Positions 47,151-60,400 of a DNA stretch of 64,000 nt are shown here, piece by piece; position 1 is the stretch's first letter; each line of letters begins with the position of its first letter. The notes beneath the pieces are model-generated. The model ran no database searches. It saw nothing but the letters and a program-made list of their open reading frames with translations, and was not told the origin of the DNA. Where the stretch lies: positions 6,258,283 to 6,322,282 of the forward strand of contig NC_033633.1 in the NCBI RefSeq assembly GCF_001540865.1, given 5' to 3'. Source of the stretch: Ananas comosus. Taxonomy: Eukaryota; Streptophyta; Magnoliopsida; Poales; Bromeliaceae. A program made the position numbers and the translations under genes.

Positions 47151-48405
47151 GACATATAAATTTATATCAATTTTATTGGGTGTACAGTTAGCATTTCATA
47201 AAATATAATATTCTAACTTTTTGAAATTTTGTAACTGTTTTTACCCTTTTTTTTCTTTTTTTTTTATTATCGGTTTTCTATTTAGGGATTGCTAAGTTGG
47301 ATGTAATTACAAATAGTGTATTAAAAATTACATAAAGTTGAAAATACAATAGTTATAATTATATATTTTTGGTTTCGTTAGATGTAGTAGAAAGTACCCC
47401 CAACTATAAATAATTTATTTTGTTGCATACAGCTGAGTTATTAACAAATTAAAAGATGAGAACGCTCCCAATGTAGAAGAAAATATATCTTTTCATTTGA
47501 AAGACAATTAGATAGGTTAGCTCAAAAGTATAGCAGCTGAATTCATCTGCACGGAACAAGATAGTGTATTCGAATTTGCAATTTCAGTACACTTACGATC
47601 TCCTGCTACCCTGACAACCTCATTACGCCTACTGAACACTTAGTCTGACCGCATTACTTATGCTTATAACAGGTAAAGGTAAAAGTGTGCTCAGACCCCG
47701 CCAACTACAGAACAGGACCCCCCCCTCCCCCGCCCCAATCTTTCTTTATTTTTTTTTTTTAATAGGCACCCCTCAACTTTAATGATTTTGCTTTGTTTTA
47801 GAGTTAGATAAACTGACAGTTAAATTTTCACGGCACAATTAATTATTAAATGTTTGTTACAATATACAATTTTTATTTCCCAAAAAATAATTAAAACAGT
47901 CAGATTCAATTAGATCAGTATTAAATTTAACAAAATCCCAAACTTACTGATTGAAATCCCTCAAATAAATAAAATTAAAGTTTGAAAGCATCTCCATACA
48001 TCTTTACCGGCAGCATCTCTCTAAAAACTTCCACATCAAAGTCAGATTCCCTGTGACAGCAATTCTGAGATACATATATATGCAACCAATGGAACGAAAA
48101 ATCAGAAGAGTATACTTTTCTAAAATATAAAAGCATTGAAACCTTCAAAATCTTGACACAGTAAAGTTGCTCTTCGACGAATTCTATATGGTGTTGTACA
48201 GGTGGTTCCTATCAGAGCACTATCAATGATCACAGATTAGCGCAACTTTAGCTGCCATATGTATTATTCTCACATTACTAGTGTGAGAAACTAATATACC
48301 ACCACTGAAACAGGACCTTACATCTGTCAAAATACTATGAATTTCATGAGAAATGAAAACACGGTGAATCTTACATAACAACAAGACAATTGAGAACCGA
48401 CTGAT
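47151..48405. other. AT-rich stretch downstream of SMU2, including its 3' UTR
   Basis: No coding frame is supported. The SMU2 3' UTR must begin at 48405 and extend leftwards; I cannot fix its poly(A) site. Bases 47700-47760 hold a C-run then a T-run. Confidence 0.6.
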
Positions 48406-51385
48406 TTAGATTCGGTGCTTCTTTGCATTCGGCAAATCGTCGTCGTATTGCCCGCCATCGTTTAGGCCCTCCTCCGCCTTCTTTCTTGCGAGGATCTTAT
48501 TGATTTTGTGGAGCTCGTTGGTGAGCTTCTGATCCTTGTTTTGCTTCCGGGTCTTGCGGCCGTCCTGCATCTTTACTCCAAACTGGAATGCAGCCTTTGG
48601 CATGGCCTCCTTCTGCTCGTTATAGGCGGCCCACTCCTCTTCTGTCTCAAAGTCCCACCTATGAAGGCGACCCTTTGCCTGTGTCACAAAGCGCATCAGA
48701 TAGAGGTAAAAAAGAAGTACAAAGCTATGTTTACTTCGAATGATTCACCCAAGAATACACTCGATTCCTTAGCAACGCCCAAAGAGTTATACAACTAACA
48801 CTGGAAAACAGAAACTGTTTTGTACGACGAGTAAAATGTTCAAGACTTGCTTTTATCATATTCCAACTAGCCCCTATAAGCATATGTAGTCTATGAGTAT
48901 GTATAATTTGTTATTTAACTGTTAATCAAATAAAAAGAGAGTATCTCTTGAATTTCAATTTATCTGAAACATCTTAATATTGCAACCAGATTATTGAACC
49001 AAATGCTAATTTGCTGTACTTTTTTCAAAGTTCAAATGTTCAAAGAAAGTTTGAGCATCCATATTAGCAAGCATCCAAAATTAGCACTCGCTCAATACAT
49101 TCACAAAAAGATGTCCATGACTGAGCCGGTAAAGCCCTTTCCTATTGATTTGCTGTAGCCAAGCTTTATTCAAGAAGTCAATTAGAACTCCACTACAAAT
49201 TCACATCCCTCCTTGCATTCTCAAAAGGCATGATTGCATGGAAACACCCGAAACACCTGGAGCTAGAAGTCTTGATTCCACTAGATATCTAATAGACTAG
49301 TAAGTTGGTGAGAATTATAGAATTGTCTTACAAACTAACCTGCCGGCTACGCATAGTTCTATTTCAATCTAAATGTAATGATACTTACATCAGAAGTAAC
49401 TAGGTGAAATCCTGAATAACACATATATCAAACTTATGTTGTACGTATCAGGATTTTGCGCTATGATCAAGATTAACGAAGATATTCATTCCAAATAATG
49501 ATAGTTAAATTTTAAATTTTATTCTTTTAATCAATACCTTCCACCTCAGCATATACAGGTGCCAAAAGTACCACTGAAAGTTAACAGCTAGTCCGCACGT
49601 ATTCTAACATACATCAATTTTATTACTATTTACCTTTTTCACAATAAATGCTGCATGCAAAGAAGAAGAAAACTACATACGTAAATGAAAGGAGCATGCA
49701 ACAAACAGACAAACCAATCAACAACAAAATCTGGCACAAGATAAAAAAGAATCTTAAAAAAAAAAGAATCACTTACACGGCCACCCATGTCCATCTTTGA
49801 CAAGTCGGCTTCATCATCACTGTCTACTATCTCATGATTATACTCCTGATAACCAGGATAGCATTCAGAATAACTCTCAGAAATAAAATTTGGATCCTTC
49901 TCCCGAGCATCCTTTTCCCTCAGTTGTTGAAGCCTCTGGTCATCACGCTTGAAAACAGATCCTAAACCCCGATCCTTGTCTTCTTGAGTCATGAACCGTG
50001 GATCCTGTGGCATATTTGTTCCTGCTAATGCATCATAATCCTGCATATTTTGCTGTAGATACTGTTCAGAATAAGCCAATTGTTCAGCATACTGATAATC
50101 TGACCACTCTCCTTGGTATCCAGCCGCCATCATTTGAGCTTGAATCGCATCATATCCATTCTGCAAAATGGAAAGAACAAAATAAATTCCACTACGGTAA
50201 TGATCAGAAAGCTGCAAAACAATAAGAAATTTGTGCCAAGGCTGCAAGGTAATACAGAGGAGTTTAGAAATATTTCGCCAGCAAGAATAAATTGAACATA
50301 CTAGAATGTAACCAGCAAGCACATAAGATGGCGATATTTGTAGATACAACCAAGGGTATAATAAACAACTTTCTTTGTAGAAGTCAATAGTGTACCTTGG
50401 TAGTTCATAAACCAGGCACAAATTTTTCTAGTAGCATAATTCTAAAAATGATTATATTTATCATACTGAAGTCGAAATCAACTCACTGTTTGTGACCAAG
50501 CTTGAGCAGCCTCAGAAGGCGGAACAGGACCATAAACAGGTTCACCGAAATAAGATTGCCTCTCACGGTTACGTGGAGATTCTTCCATATCCTCTGAAAT
50601 TGGGCTCTGGCTCATTTCCTTACAAGGAATAGAATAGTCAATTCCATCTCCTACAAAGATATCGTCCTCCTCAACTCTTGCAACAGGAGCAGGCTGCTTT
50701 TCCCTTCCATTCACGTTGTTCTTGCGGGGTGGCGGTGGCGGCGGCATCTCTTTTTCTGGATGATGCTTCGAAATGGAAAAATCAGGATGTGTAGTCTTCT
50801 CTTCTCCATCAAAATTGTTGCCCACAGTAGAATTTTTACCTGCAAAAAAAAAAAAAAAATATGGGTGTAATTCCAATTCTCAAATTTACTTCCCAAATTA
50901 GAAAAATGCACAACATTTTAAAAAAAAAAAGTTTCAGCTTCCCCACCACTGGTGCTCCACAAAAAAAAGGAAAACAGGAGACTTGCAGTGCTTGGAAAGG
51001 CATTGAGACTATTTCATCAGCTACATACTCCACTAAGATTGAATATGATATTAAGGCAGGTTTCTCCAATAGTACAATTTAGTGACAAAAATGATTATCT
51101 TACTAAGTAATTGAGAATTGGAGAATTGTAATCACCAAAATTGATAAAGCTCAACATATACGAGTGATTTCCAGCTAGCATATTTACTCTCTTAGGCTGT
51201 GATTATAGAAATCTCCTAACATGCTAAATTTGTCATCAGGTGTTGCTGTTAAAAGGTGTGCAGGCAACTAAAATTGTAGTTAACCCACTAGCAAATAGTT
51301 AACCATACTACAGTAGTATACTTGTACTTATTTTCAGTTGGCTTCTTATGTTGAAGTTACCAAAAAGAACAAACCTACACGCGCG

Positions 51386-51427
<42 letters not shown>

Positions 51428-54400
51428 TCCTGGTTATCAAAATCTACAATTGCAATTTAGAGTCTGAGACATGTAGGGAAATTGATGTGATTTACAAAAA
51501 TAAACTAATTCTGCAATTGCAACTCAAGGGGTGATACATGAGAAGTTGATGTGATTTATCAAAATAAAGAAATTTAGCCCGAATCTATATAACAATGGTA
51601 ACATAACAAATTGTCCGCATCATACATCAAAATCATATATGCTGGGCAAGAGGTTTCAGTTTGGCCCATAATACTGTCCTAACATTGCCCGCATGCCCAA
51701 TTTGTCTCTGCTTAACGAAAGTTCGTTTTCGAAGACACAGAATCAAAGGCTCTAATATCTGGTCATATTTTCTGCCACGCACAACATCAGTCCTATGTTT
51801 CACGGATACGGATACGGGGATACGGATACGACACGATACAGACACGGCGATACGGCATTGTCCCAAAACTCTAGGATACGATACGCCGGGAGTACTTAAA
51901 TAAAATATTATTTTAATATGTATAATAAATTTACATTGATAATATGTATAATAAATTTACATTGATAATATGTCATGACGTATTGAAATATAAAAAATAA
52001 ACAAATGAGTAAAAGTAAAACAAATATAGTATTTCCATTCAATCATTCACTTACTAGTTACCACAAAACATCATGGTATTCATCTTTACATCTTACGACT
52101 TACATACATGCATAGTCCACATCCAAAACAACAAAAAGAAAAGGAGAAGGTTTTCATCAAAAGACTTCAATTTGGCTCAATTTCATTCTCATTTGAATCA
52201 TCAATAAATACCACACTCTCCAAATATGGCTCATCAAGTGAAAGATTTGCAATTTCAAGAAGACCAACACTATCAAATGTGTCAAAAGATTTATTCCTAA
52301 AGATTCGTTCCTAAAATACAATGCAATTAAACATTCATTTCTAAAATAACTAATCACTAATCAGTAATCAATAATCATGCAATCATCTTTTGCCTATTAA
52401 ATAGTATAGCTAATTAGCTATATAAGTTTCTAGACTTCTAGTATGTGAAATATAAATCTTTAAGATTTTATCAAAGAAAAATATACTAGCATTTAAAAAG
52501 ATAAGAGGGAAAAAAATTACTTTATGTTATTTCGTATAATCTTTGTAGGTTAGTAAGTAGTAACATTATTGGCCAATTAAAAAAAAAAAAGCAAAAGTTA
52601 AACCCTAATAAACACCTAAGCCCATGATATTTAAAAGAAAAGAGAGATTTAAAAGCCCAATAGGGTTAAATATAAAAGAGAGAGAGAGAGAGAGAGAGAG
52701 TTGAAACTTGAAAGGTTCTGAAGTTGAACAGAGGGAGCAGAGGGGGGAGGGGGGGAGAGAACCTCAAGTTCCTGCCGGAGAGGAGAGAGAACGGGGAAGG
52801 GAGCGGAGGGGGGAGAGGAAGATGCTGCCGCTCGCTGCGAAGAAGACCACCGCTGCTCGCTGCGAGGAAGACCACCGCTGCTCGCTGCGAGGAAGACCAC
52901 CGCTCCACTCTCTCTCTCTCTCTCTATTTCTCCGCTCTTTCTCTCTCTCTCTCTCGGTCTCGGTATTTGTCTCTCCTCTCGTAACAAAAAAAAAAAGCAG
53001 AATAGGACTTTATTTGGTTTTTAGGGTTTTGGATGCGGGTATTTTTAAAAACTTTTAAATCCGACCCGTTTAGACCCAATAATATGTCTCACGTATCCCG
53101 CCCGTATCCCGAAACGTGTCCATCCATATCCCAAAACGTGTCCCGCCGTATCCCAACGTATCCGACCCGTATCCGATTTTTTTAATTTTTTAAAAATTCC
53201 AGATACTTCAATCCCGTATCCGATACGTATCGGGCGCGTATCGGACGCGTATCCGTATCCGATACGTATCGGATATAGGTACGGGTTATGTTTTGGAGTA
53301 TCTGTGCATCATAGCATCAGTCATATCATATATTTTCTGCCCTATACTAAGTCATTCTCTAACACTAATATACCTTCTCTTCTAAGGCCTTTTATCTCAT
53401 ATACAAGCCTTAGTGTAAGGCCTTTCATCTCATATACAACCCTCTTCTAAGACCATTAATCTCATACACAAGCCTCTTCTAAGGCCTTTCACCTCATATA
53501 CAAGCCTCTTCTAGGGTCTTTCATCTCATATGCAAGGAATATACTATTTTATGCAAGTCCAGATATCATCACGAAACAAAGCCAAAAGAAACTCCCGAGA
53601 TCTTCTAAAATTTTAACTAACTCTTGCCTACCATATATAAAATTGGGCTAATTTCATATAGGTCCCCGCAAATATAGTGAAATGCAAATATATCCCTGCA
53701 AAGTTCAACTTTCATAAGTTATCCCTGCGAAAGTCCTAATGTATTCAAATATGTCCCTATGGTTAGAATCCGCTAGAGAACTGTTTACTTTTTAACAGTA
53801 GGCTCGTGAAATAACATTTTTGCCCTCACAAACATGTCCCTCCAAAAACCCTCTCAATTTTTGCCCTTTTCCTCTTTCTCTTTCTTCTTGGGCTACGGGA
53901 GCGGGCGGCGGCGACAGCGGCGGCAAACGACTCCGGCAACGTCGCAGAGCTTGTCGAAGTTGTGGCCAACGAAGACGGGGTTGAGGCCCGCAGCGGTGAG
54001 GCGGAAGGCGAAGGTGTGATCGATTCGGAAGCGCTCGTAACGATGGCCCACGCGAGCACGACGATCGGATCATCGACGACGACGAAGAAAAAGTAAGAGA
54101 AAAGGAGGAGGAAAAAGAGGATATGAAGAAGAAGAGAAAGAAGAAGCAGAAGAGGAAGAGGAAGAAGATGAAGAGGAAAAGGAAGAGGAAAAAGAAGGGC
54201 AAAATTGTCAATTCACCTTATTAATTAACCATGGCTAAGTATTTTAACCGTGGTTAACTAAATTTCTTTAACGGAGCCTAACGGCAGGGACATATCTGAA
54301 TACATTAGGACTTTTGTAGGGATAACTTATGAAAGTTGAACTTTACAGGGATATATCTACAATTAACCATGTTTGCAGGGACCTGTATGCAATTAACCCT

Positions 54401-57400
54401 ATAAAATTGCATACCTTTTGTATCTTTCTCCTTTTTCTTTTTCTTGAGGACCTTCCCTGATGATCCAAGCCGAAGATATGACATAATTTTTGCAATCCTA
54501 TCAAGCACAGAACCATCCACACTGACAGTTACCATATCCTGCAGCAATGAGAAAATCAAATTTATGTGAGTTTTACTACCACAAAAAGAAATATTGACGA
54601 GTTGAAGTAAAATGCTATACCTCTTGAACTGGGCAATCAGCTTTGCTTCTATGAATAGTAGTAGGGATATCGTTATATCCATCCTCCTAGTAACATCAAA
54701 CAAAGAAAAAGACTGATTTACTAATTTGTCCCCTGTGATAGAATGAAAAAGAAAGAGAATGAACTAAAACTGTGCATGTGAACATGTTACCCCTCTCGCC
54801 ATATAAAAAGAAAACTAAAGCATACTAGAAGATAGTGACTGCAAGTTGCATAAAGATATTATCCTAAACAAACATCAGACCATAAAGGGTGACACCCCCA
54901 GGATTTTATAGATACAGTATACTAGGGCTAAGTCTCTTAACCCGGCTATACCATTTTGCGCGATGACTAGGCCCAAGAGGTTAAGAGGGTTGAGTGAGCC
55001 TTGATCTACGGTAGTTGTAGGATAGGTGAACCCCCAGGAAGCGAGACGTCACAGTTCATATTAAAGCTAATTACCAACCGAAAGTATGAAATGAGCCTCG
55101 GTTGAGCCACGATCATAAATGGGCAAGAGGACAACTCTGCCGCTGACAACCATTGTTGGTGGAGCGCGGCTTCCAACAAGGTCGGTTAAGACTAATGAGA
55201 CGAATGTCAAATCACCTAATACTTGTGAATGTGCTTTTGAGCCTAACAAGAACGTCAAGGCTTGGGTGGTAAGGACGAATGTAATGCCCCAAAATTTAGA
55301 ATAGTCCTATATATAAGGTATGGTAGGGCTAAACCTCTTAACTCGTCTATAGCTTTCTGGACGGTAAGTAGGCTCAAAAGGTTGAGATTGAGCGAGCCTA
55401 GGGCTAGAGTAGTTCTGTAAGATATTAAATCCTCGTTGTATTAAACCATTTTTTGTCAAAATGACCAAAGTGTGGCGAGAAGGATGCTTGGACGTGATCC
55501 ATGTGACATTCCAATAATGTTGGAAGGGTTAAAGTTGAGTCCCGATGAGGTTAGAAAGGTTTTAGCATTTCTCAGCGCGAAATGGAGCTAAGGCATTGCT
55601 AAAACTGCAGTTGGTGCACTGCGTACCGGTACTGAGGAGGTGGTACTGGTACCAGGCAGGCAAACCGAGAGTAGCTGCTCTCGGGTTTGAACATTTCAGG
55701 GTTGCGTACCGGTACGGCATCGGGGCGTACCGGTACCCCGCGGCAGACCGAGGATAGCAACTCTCGGGTTTGGCCTCTGCGTAGCGGCGTACCGGTACGG
55801 CATCAAGGCGTACCGATACCCTACACTGCAAATAGCAGGTTGCAGTATGTTGCAAATAGCAATTGTTGGAGGGTTTTATTGCAATTGTGGCAGCTTATAA
55901 AAGGACCCCACCTCCTCCTCTCTTGTTCACAGCCAGAGAACATCCCCTCATCTCTTTTTCTCCCTTTCTCTCTCTAAAAGCTCTCCCAAGGGTGGAAGCA
56001 AGAGTAAGGATTGATGGAGATTGAAGCTTGAAGGTGGAATTTCATCTTCTTCTTCTTCCTAGGCTCAAGAGGGGAAAAGCTTGAGAAGTAAGCTTCAAAC
56101 CCTCTTATGGTAAATTTCTAAGGTTTCATTTTTAAACTCTAGAATTGGTTTTAGTAGAACCCTTTGGTGCTAAGTAGATGTTAATTGCTTGAATCAATGG
56201 ACCTTATGGTGTATTCTTGCAACATTGAACATCTAGGGTTCCAAAGTGGGTTTTGTTGGAATGAGAACTAAAGTTGGGATTGATCTCTTTTACACCTAAT
56301 TGCTAGGTAATCCGACGCACTGGTGAACTCGGTTCGGCGATCCGAAGAGTCTGCGCGGAGATATTAAAGAAAAGCCTGTTTTTGGCTTCGTTTGCTGCAG
56401 TCGAGAGAAATAGGCGGCGAAAAATTACGAAACTTGGAGTCTAGCTTCGTGGCGTCACCAGAAGGTGGGGAGTGTCTATTCCGAAGCAGTTGAACTTCCT
56501 CCTATGTCCGAGTTGTTTTATTATAGCATATGTTCATATATTGTTATCAAGCATTATAGGTTATGTTAAGTAGTTGCACTTCAATTCCTTGCATGTTTCC
56601 ATAGTAGAAATCATATTGTGACTTGAGCACTTGATTTAGTGGACGCATAAGGATTGGGTCTTGACATGGAATTCTATAGTGCTAAAGAACAAAAGATGAA
56701 CTTGGACATGTAAATGACCTAAAAGAGTGGCATTTGGACTAGTGTAGTAGAAACACTTTGACATGAACTTAGGAAAGAAGATGATTTCCTTAGTGGCATG
56801 TATACTAGTGTAGTTGGAATACTTACAACTTGACAACATGAACTTAAGAATAAAAGATGATTTTCTTAGTAGCATGTGAGCTAGTGCAGCAGAGGCACTA
56901 ACTATCCTTGAGTGAGAGAATTGGATCATACTTACATAGTCTGTGTAACCTTGGCGTGGTCGCTCCACCCAAGTAGTGAGCTCCGAAGTAGACGTCGCAT
57001 TTGGGTAACTTGATTACCCAGCAGCCGGTCTCGGGTGTGTGTAGCGCAGAGTCTACCCACCGGCGAGATTTGAGATGTGAGTTTGGGCATAACCTTTGGG
57101 TTAGCCGAGATGAGATTGGATATGAGACGCATTACTTGATAGTAGGTTTCATTGCTATGTAGATATTTCCTTTATATCATATATATCATGCAGATTGAGA
57201 CATAGTATCATGTTAGTAGAGTACATTACTATGTTCATGCATTCATACTGTTTATTGAGGCATAGTAGCATGTTGTAAATTTCGTTACTATGTAGCAGCT
57301 CATTTTCATATACCTATCTATCTACTTATGCCTGCTTAGATCTAGTGGGAAGATCGACGAAGTCGGCGGCCGAACCCTCTGGGAACTATTCGTAGTTCTC

Positions 57401-60400
57401 ACCCCACTTTGTTGCAAGGCCGAGTTCAAGCAGACCGGGCGAGGACCGCGGTAAGGGCATAGCGCCCTAGTTAGCTAACAGCTTTCCTTTTGTATTAGAG
57501 TACCCTCATGCACCCGAGAGATATGTGATGTATAGTGGTGAGGATACCTGTTGTAGAGCTATTTTGTTTTATGAGATGAACATGTATACATTTTGGAGAT
57601 GAAAATGTAAACTCGATGTACATGTTGAATGGACTTGTAATAGCTAGATCTTTCTCTCTTTTGTTGATTGCTTGCATTAGTACTTGCTTAGATCATGTAT
57701 GAGGTTAATGTTTCCTGGGCAACTACATGATCTTGTTGTTGTTAGCCTTGGGCGGACAGGGGAGGCTCTATCCGTTCGGCGTCTGATCGACGTAGCCGAA
57801 CTGACCAAATTGGCGGTCGCGGGGCGTGACAAGTTCTAGAATGGGTGACCCCTCCTAGGAGGCGTCACAAAAAGAAACCAAAAAAAATCTAATGGGGGAT
57901 ATTAAAACCAAATAATATACATCAACAAACGGTCTTGAAAAGGAAATTCAAACGTCACAAGGAAGCACAAAATGTTTTGCAAAACTACTCAATGAGATAA
58001 TGATGGAAATAACCAAGTATAAACACTAAAAAGAAAGTTGTTTGCCAAGGCATCTGACTAGGCATAAGAGGCCACAACAGTGGACATTGTAAAGGTAAGA
58101 AGCATCAAATAGTAAGGTTTACAGAAGCATCACAAACAACATATAGCATCGCAACACCAAAAAACTGGCTGATCCCTGTATATGCAGAAGATAAGGACTT
58201 AACCTAAGGTGAGCTCAAGTTATTATTCTGCAAGTGATAGCAAGTAGATTCAGGTGAAAAAAAGGCAGGAAAAAAAATGAAATAAACATTGAAGAAAATG
58301 GTAGGTCCTACTTCAGAAAACAAAATTTGCTGAGATTAGTGTTGATTATTTTATAATAAAAGCATTTGAAGTTACTTTTGCTTCGACGTAGAGCTGTCAA
58401 TGCAACTCGTTCGCAAGCCAACTCATGTTCGACTCAAAATTGGCTCAAACTCAGCTAGCTTATTTAATAAATGAGCCAATTACAAGTTCACTTTTTCAGC
58501 TCAGAAAATATACAAATCGAATTTACAAGCTCAACTCGGAATTTACAAGCTCAACTCGTTCGCATTTGGCTCAATATAACTGGAAAATAAATAAATAATA
58601 TATAAAAATATTATTACTAGATTAACATGTAGCAGATTCAAATACTATTTTTAAGTTTTTGTTTTTTGTTAGCATGACTTCTAAATTTTAATACTAATTA
58701 GCAATATTAAGAGCAATACTAACCATGAATAATAATAAATTAAAAATAATACAAATGACAACTAGTCTTAATGTTTTATTAAAGTTTAATTCAAGCTGGC
58801 TCGAAATAATTTCGTGATAGCTCGAATTAACTTTAAGCCGAAAACAGGCTAGATTATCCCAACTCGTTTTAATTTCGAGTCGAACACCCAGCTTGAATTA
58901 TTTTCAAGCCGATCTTGAGCTGGCCCCAGCTCGCTCGTGTTTAGCTCATTGACAGCCCTACTTAGACAGTTATAATGCACCACCGCACCTGCTATCTAAA
59001 TAAAATGTTAAAAGGGGGAAAATTTAATTATAGAGAAACCAACCTGCCAATAAGAACCTCAAACAAAATTTTAATGATGGTTTGAAAGCAGGTCAATGCA
59101 AGCGAGCATATAGAGTTGACAATTTCATGGTTGACTAGATAGAAACAATGTAATTATTTTTTTATAACAACAAAGAAAAAAACTTGAAGGAACGCATTCC
59201 AAGGATAAATGATAATCAGTGATTGATAAAAAAAAAACTTTTAGATCCAACAGTAGCAGAGAGGCAAGGCTAAAAACAAATTGTAAATAAAGAGAAGAAA
59301 ATAATTAAACAAGAATTTGGAGGGGAATTTTAGACCTACGAAATAACATTCAAAATGGTATTATTCTATCTTACATCAATCTTGACTTAAACCCGTCAAC
59401 TCAACTAGACCAGACCGAAGCCAACCAATTTAAGTTGTCTAGTCAGGTATAGTTCAAGGTCCTTTGACCTGCTAACATGCCAGCATCTCAGTAGGTTTCT
59501 AGTAAGGGGCCTTGACTGGACGGGTCATGGTACTACTATTTTTTTTCCTGTTTCTGCTCTGTTTTACATTTTTTCTCACGCTTTTTCTTTTTTTCCTTAT
59601 CTTTTTCCTCTGTTTTATTCTTTTCCAAATTTCCTGTGCCAATGATCCTCAACAAATTTTCAAATCATTGACAATGGAAAGACGACGACAAATTCCCTCA
59701 ATGGTCTAATCCTAGTCGTGTTAACCATCCTAAACTGCTTGTTAGGAATAAGATCAAGCCTCCTTGAGCTATTGGACTAACTAAGATACTTTAATGCACC
59801 GTCAGATACACTCCTTCCTATTTTCATTTTTGTGTGAGCACATGACATGGGGAAACCCTTTATCAAACCAAGTGCAGGTGCACATACTAAATCAAACAAA
59901 GGGCTCGTCAATATGGTTGACCCATGCCATAAGCCCTTCGTCAAACACTGTCCTGGCTCCACTTCCTTTTGCAACCATATTTTCCTGAAAAGAGACCAAC
60001 ACCAACTCCATGACCCTTCCCTTCCTCCTTCCCTACCCAGTTCCCTCCTTTCTCCTTATCTAATTTCATCTCCAACCACTCCAAATACATCAACAAAGTA
60101 CTATCTCCTGTAACTCTCCTTCCATTTCTTCCTTTTTGCCTCACAAAATGCATTTTAGTATGTAAATCTTGCCTCCTCTTTATGTACCCAAATATTCTTT
60201 AGTTCATCATACAAGTGTGTGTGTGTGTGTGTNNNNNNNNNNNNGCAGAAGAAACACGAGTTCCAATAAATAATCCAACATAGAAGTGCACATACTGAAT
60301 GAGCTTGAACAATGAAAACTGCATTCCTATGTGAGTTATGTCTGGAGGAGTTTATTGAAGTGATTCAATATTATATAACTTGATAGTCATCTTGCTGCAA

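Larger units (their letters stand above)
50840..54414 (-). other. SMU2 intron, 3.6 kb, with a hAT-like and a Mutator-like element
   Basis: The donor is GTATGC at 54414; the acceptor TTTTGCAG is at 50840-50847, preceded by a 16-base T-run on the minus strand (A-run on the plus strand). It contains a GA microsatellite (51388-51424), a hAT-like element (51793-53314), short tandem repeats (53376-53540) and a Mutator-like element (53645-54399) that starts within 20 bp of the donor. The remaining sequence is AT-rich with no feature I can name. Confidence 0.9.
54888..57869 (+). mobile_element. Cassandra element with 5S-derived LTRs, split by a solo LTR
   Basis: LTR1 is 54888 (GGTGACACCCCC) to about 55050 (GACGTCACA). 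A ~230-bp internal part follows. LTR2 starts TGTAATGCCCC near 55281, is interrupted at 55415, resumes at 57837 and ends GGCGTCACA at 57869. Both LTRs carry a plus-strand 5S rRNA-like segment (GTAGTTGTAGGATAGGTGA; GAGTAGTTC + TAGAATGGGTGACC). The outer flanks TAAAG (54883-54887) and AAAAG (57870-57874) are a 4/5 match, a likely target duplication. Confidence 0.8.

Noticed and set aside
49639..50421. A single 260-aa protein over one SMU2 exon and its flanks
   Set aside because: Only 49777-50160 is coding. The rest of the frame reads into introns with proper splice signals at both ends.
51661..51903. Small gene reading TDTDTGIRIRHDTDT-type peptide (also 51633-51866 minus)
   Set aside because: It is the translation of the GATACG word array at the end of the hAT-like element.
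52649..53058. Coding frames in the GA/CT-rich part of the hAT-like element
   Set aside because: Open frames on both strands from simple repeats and a 25-bp tandem repeat; no domain.
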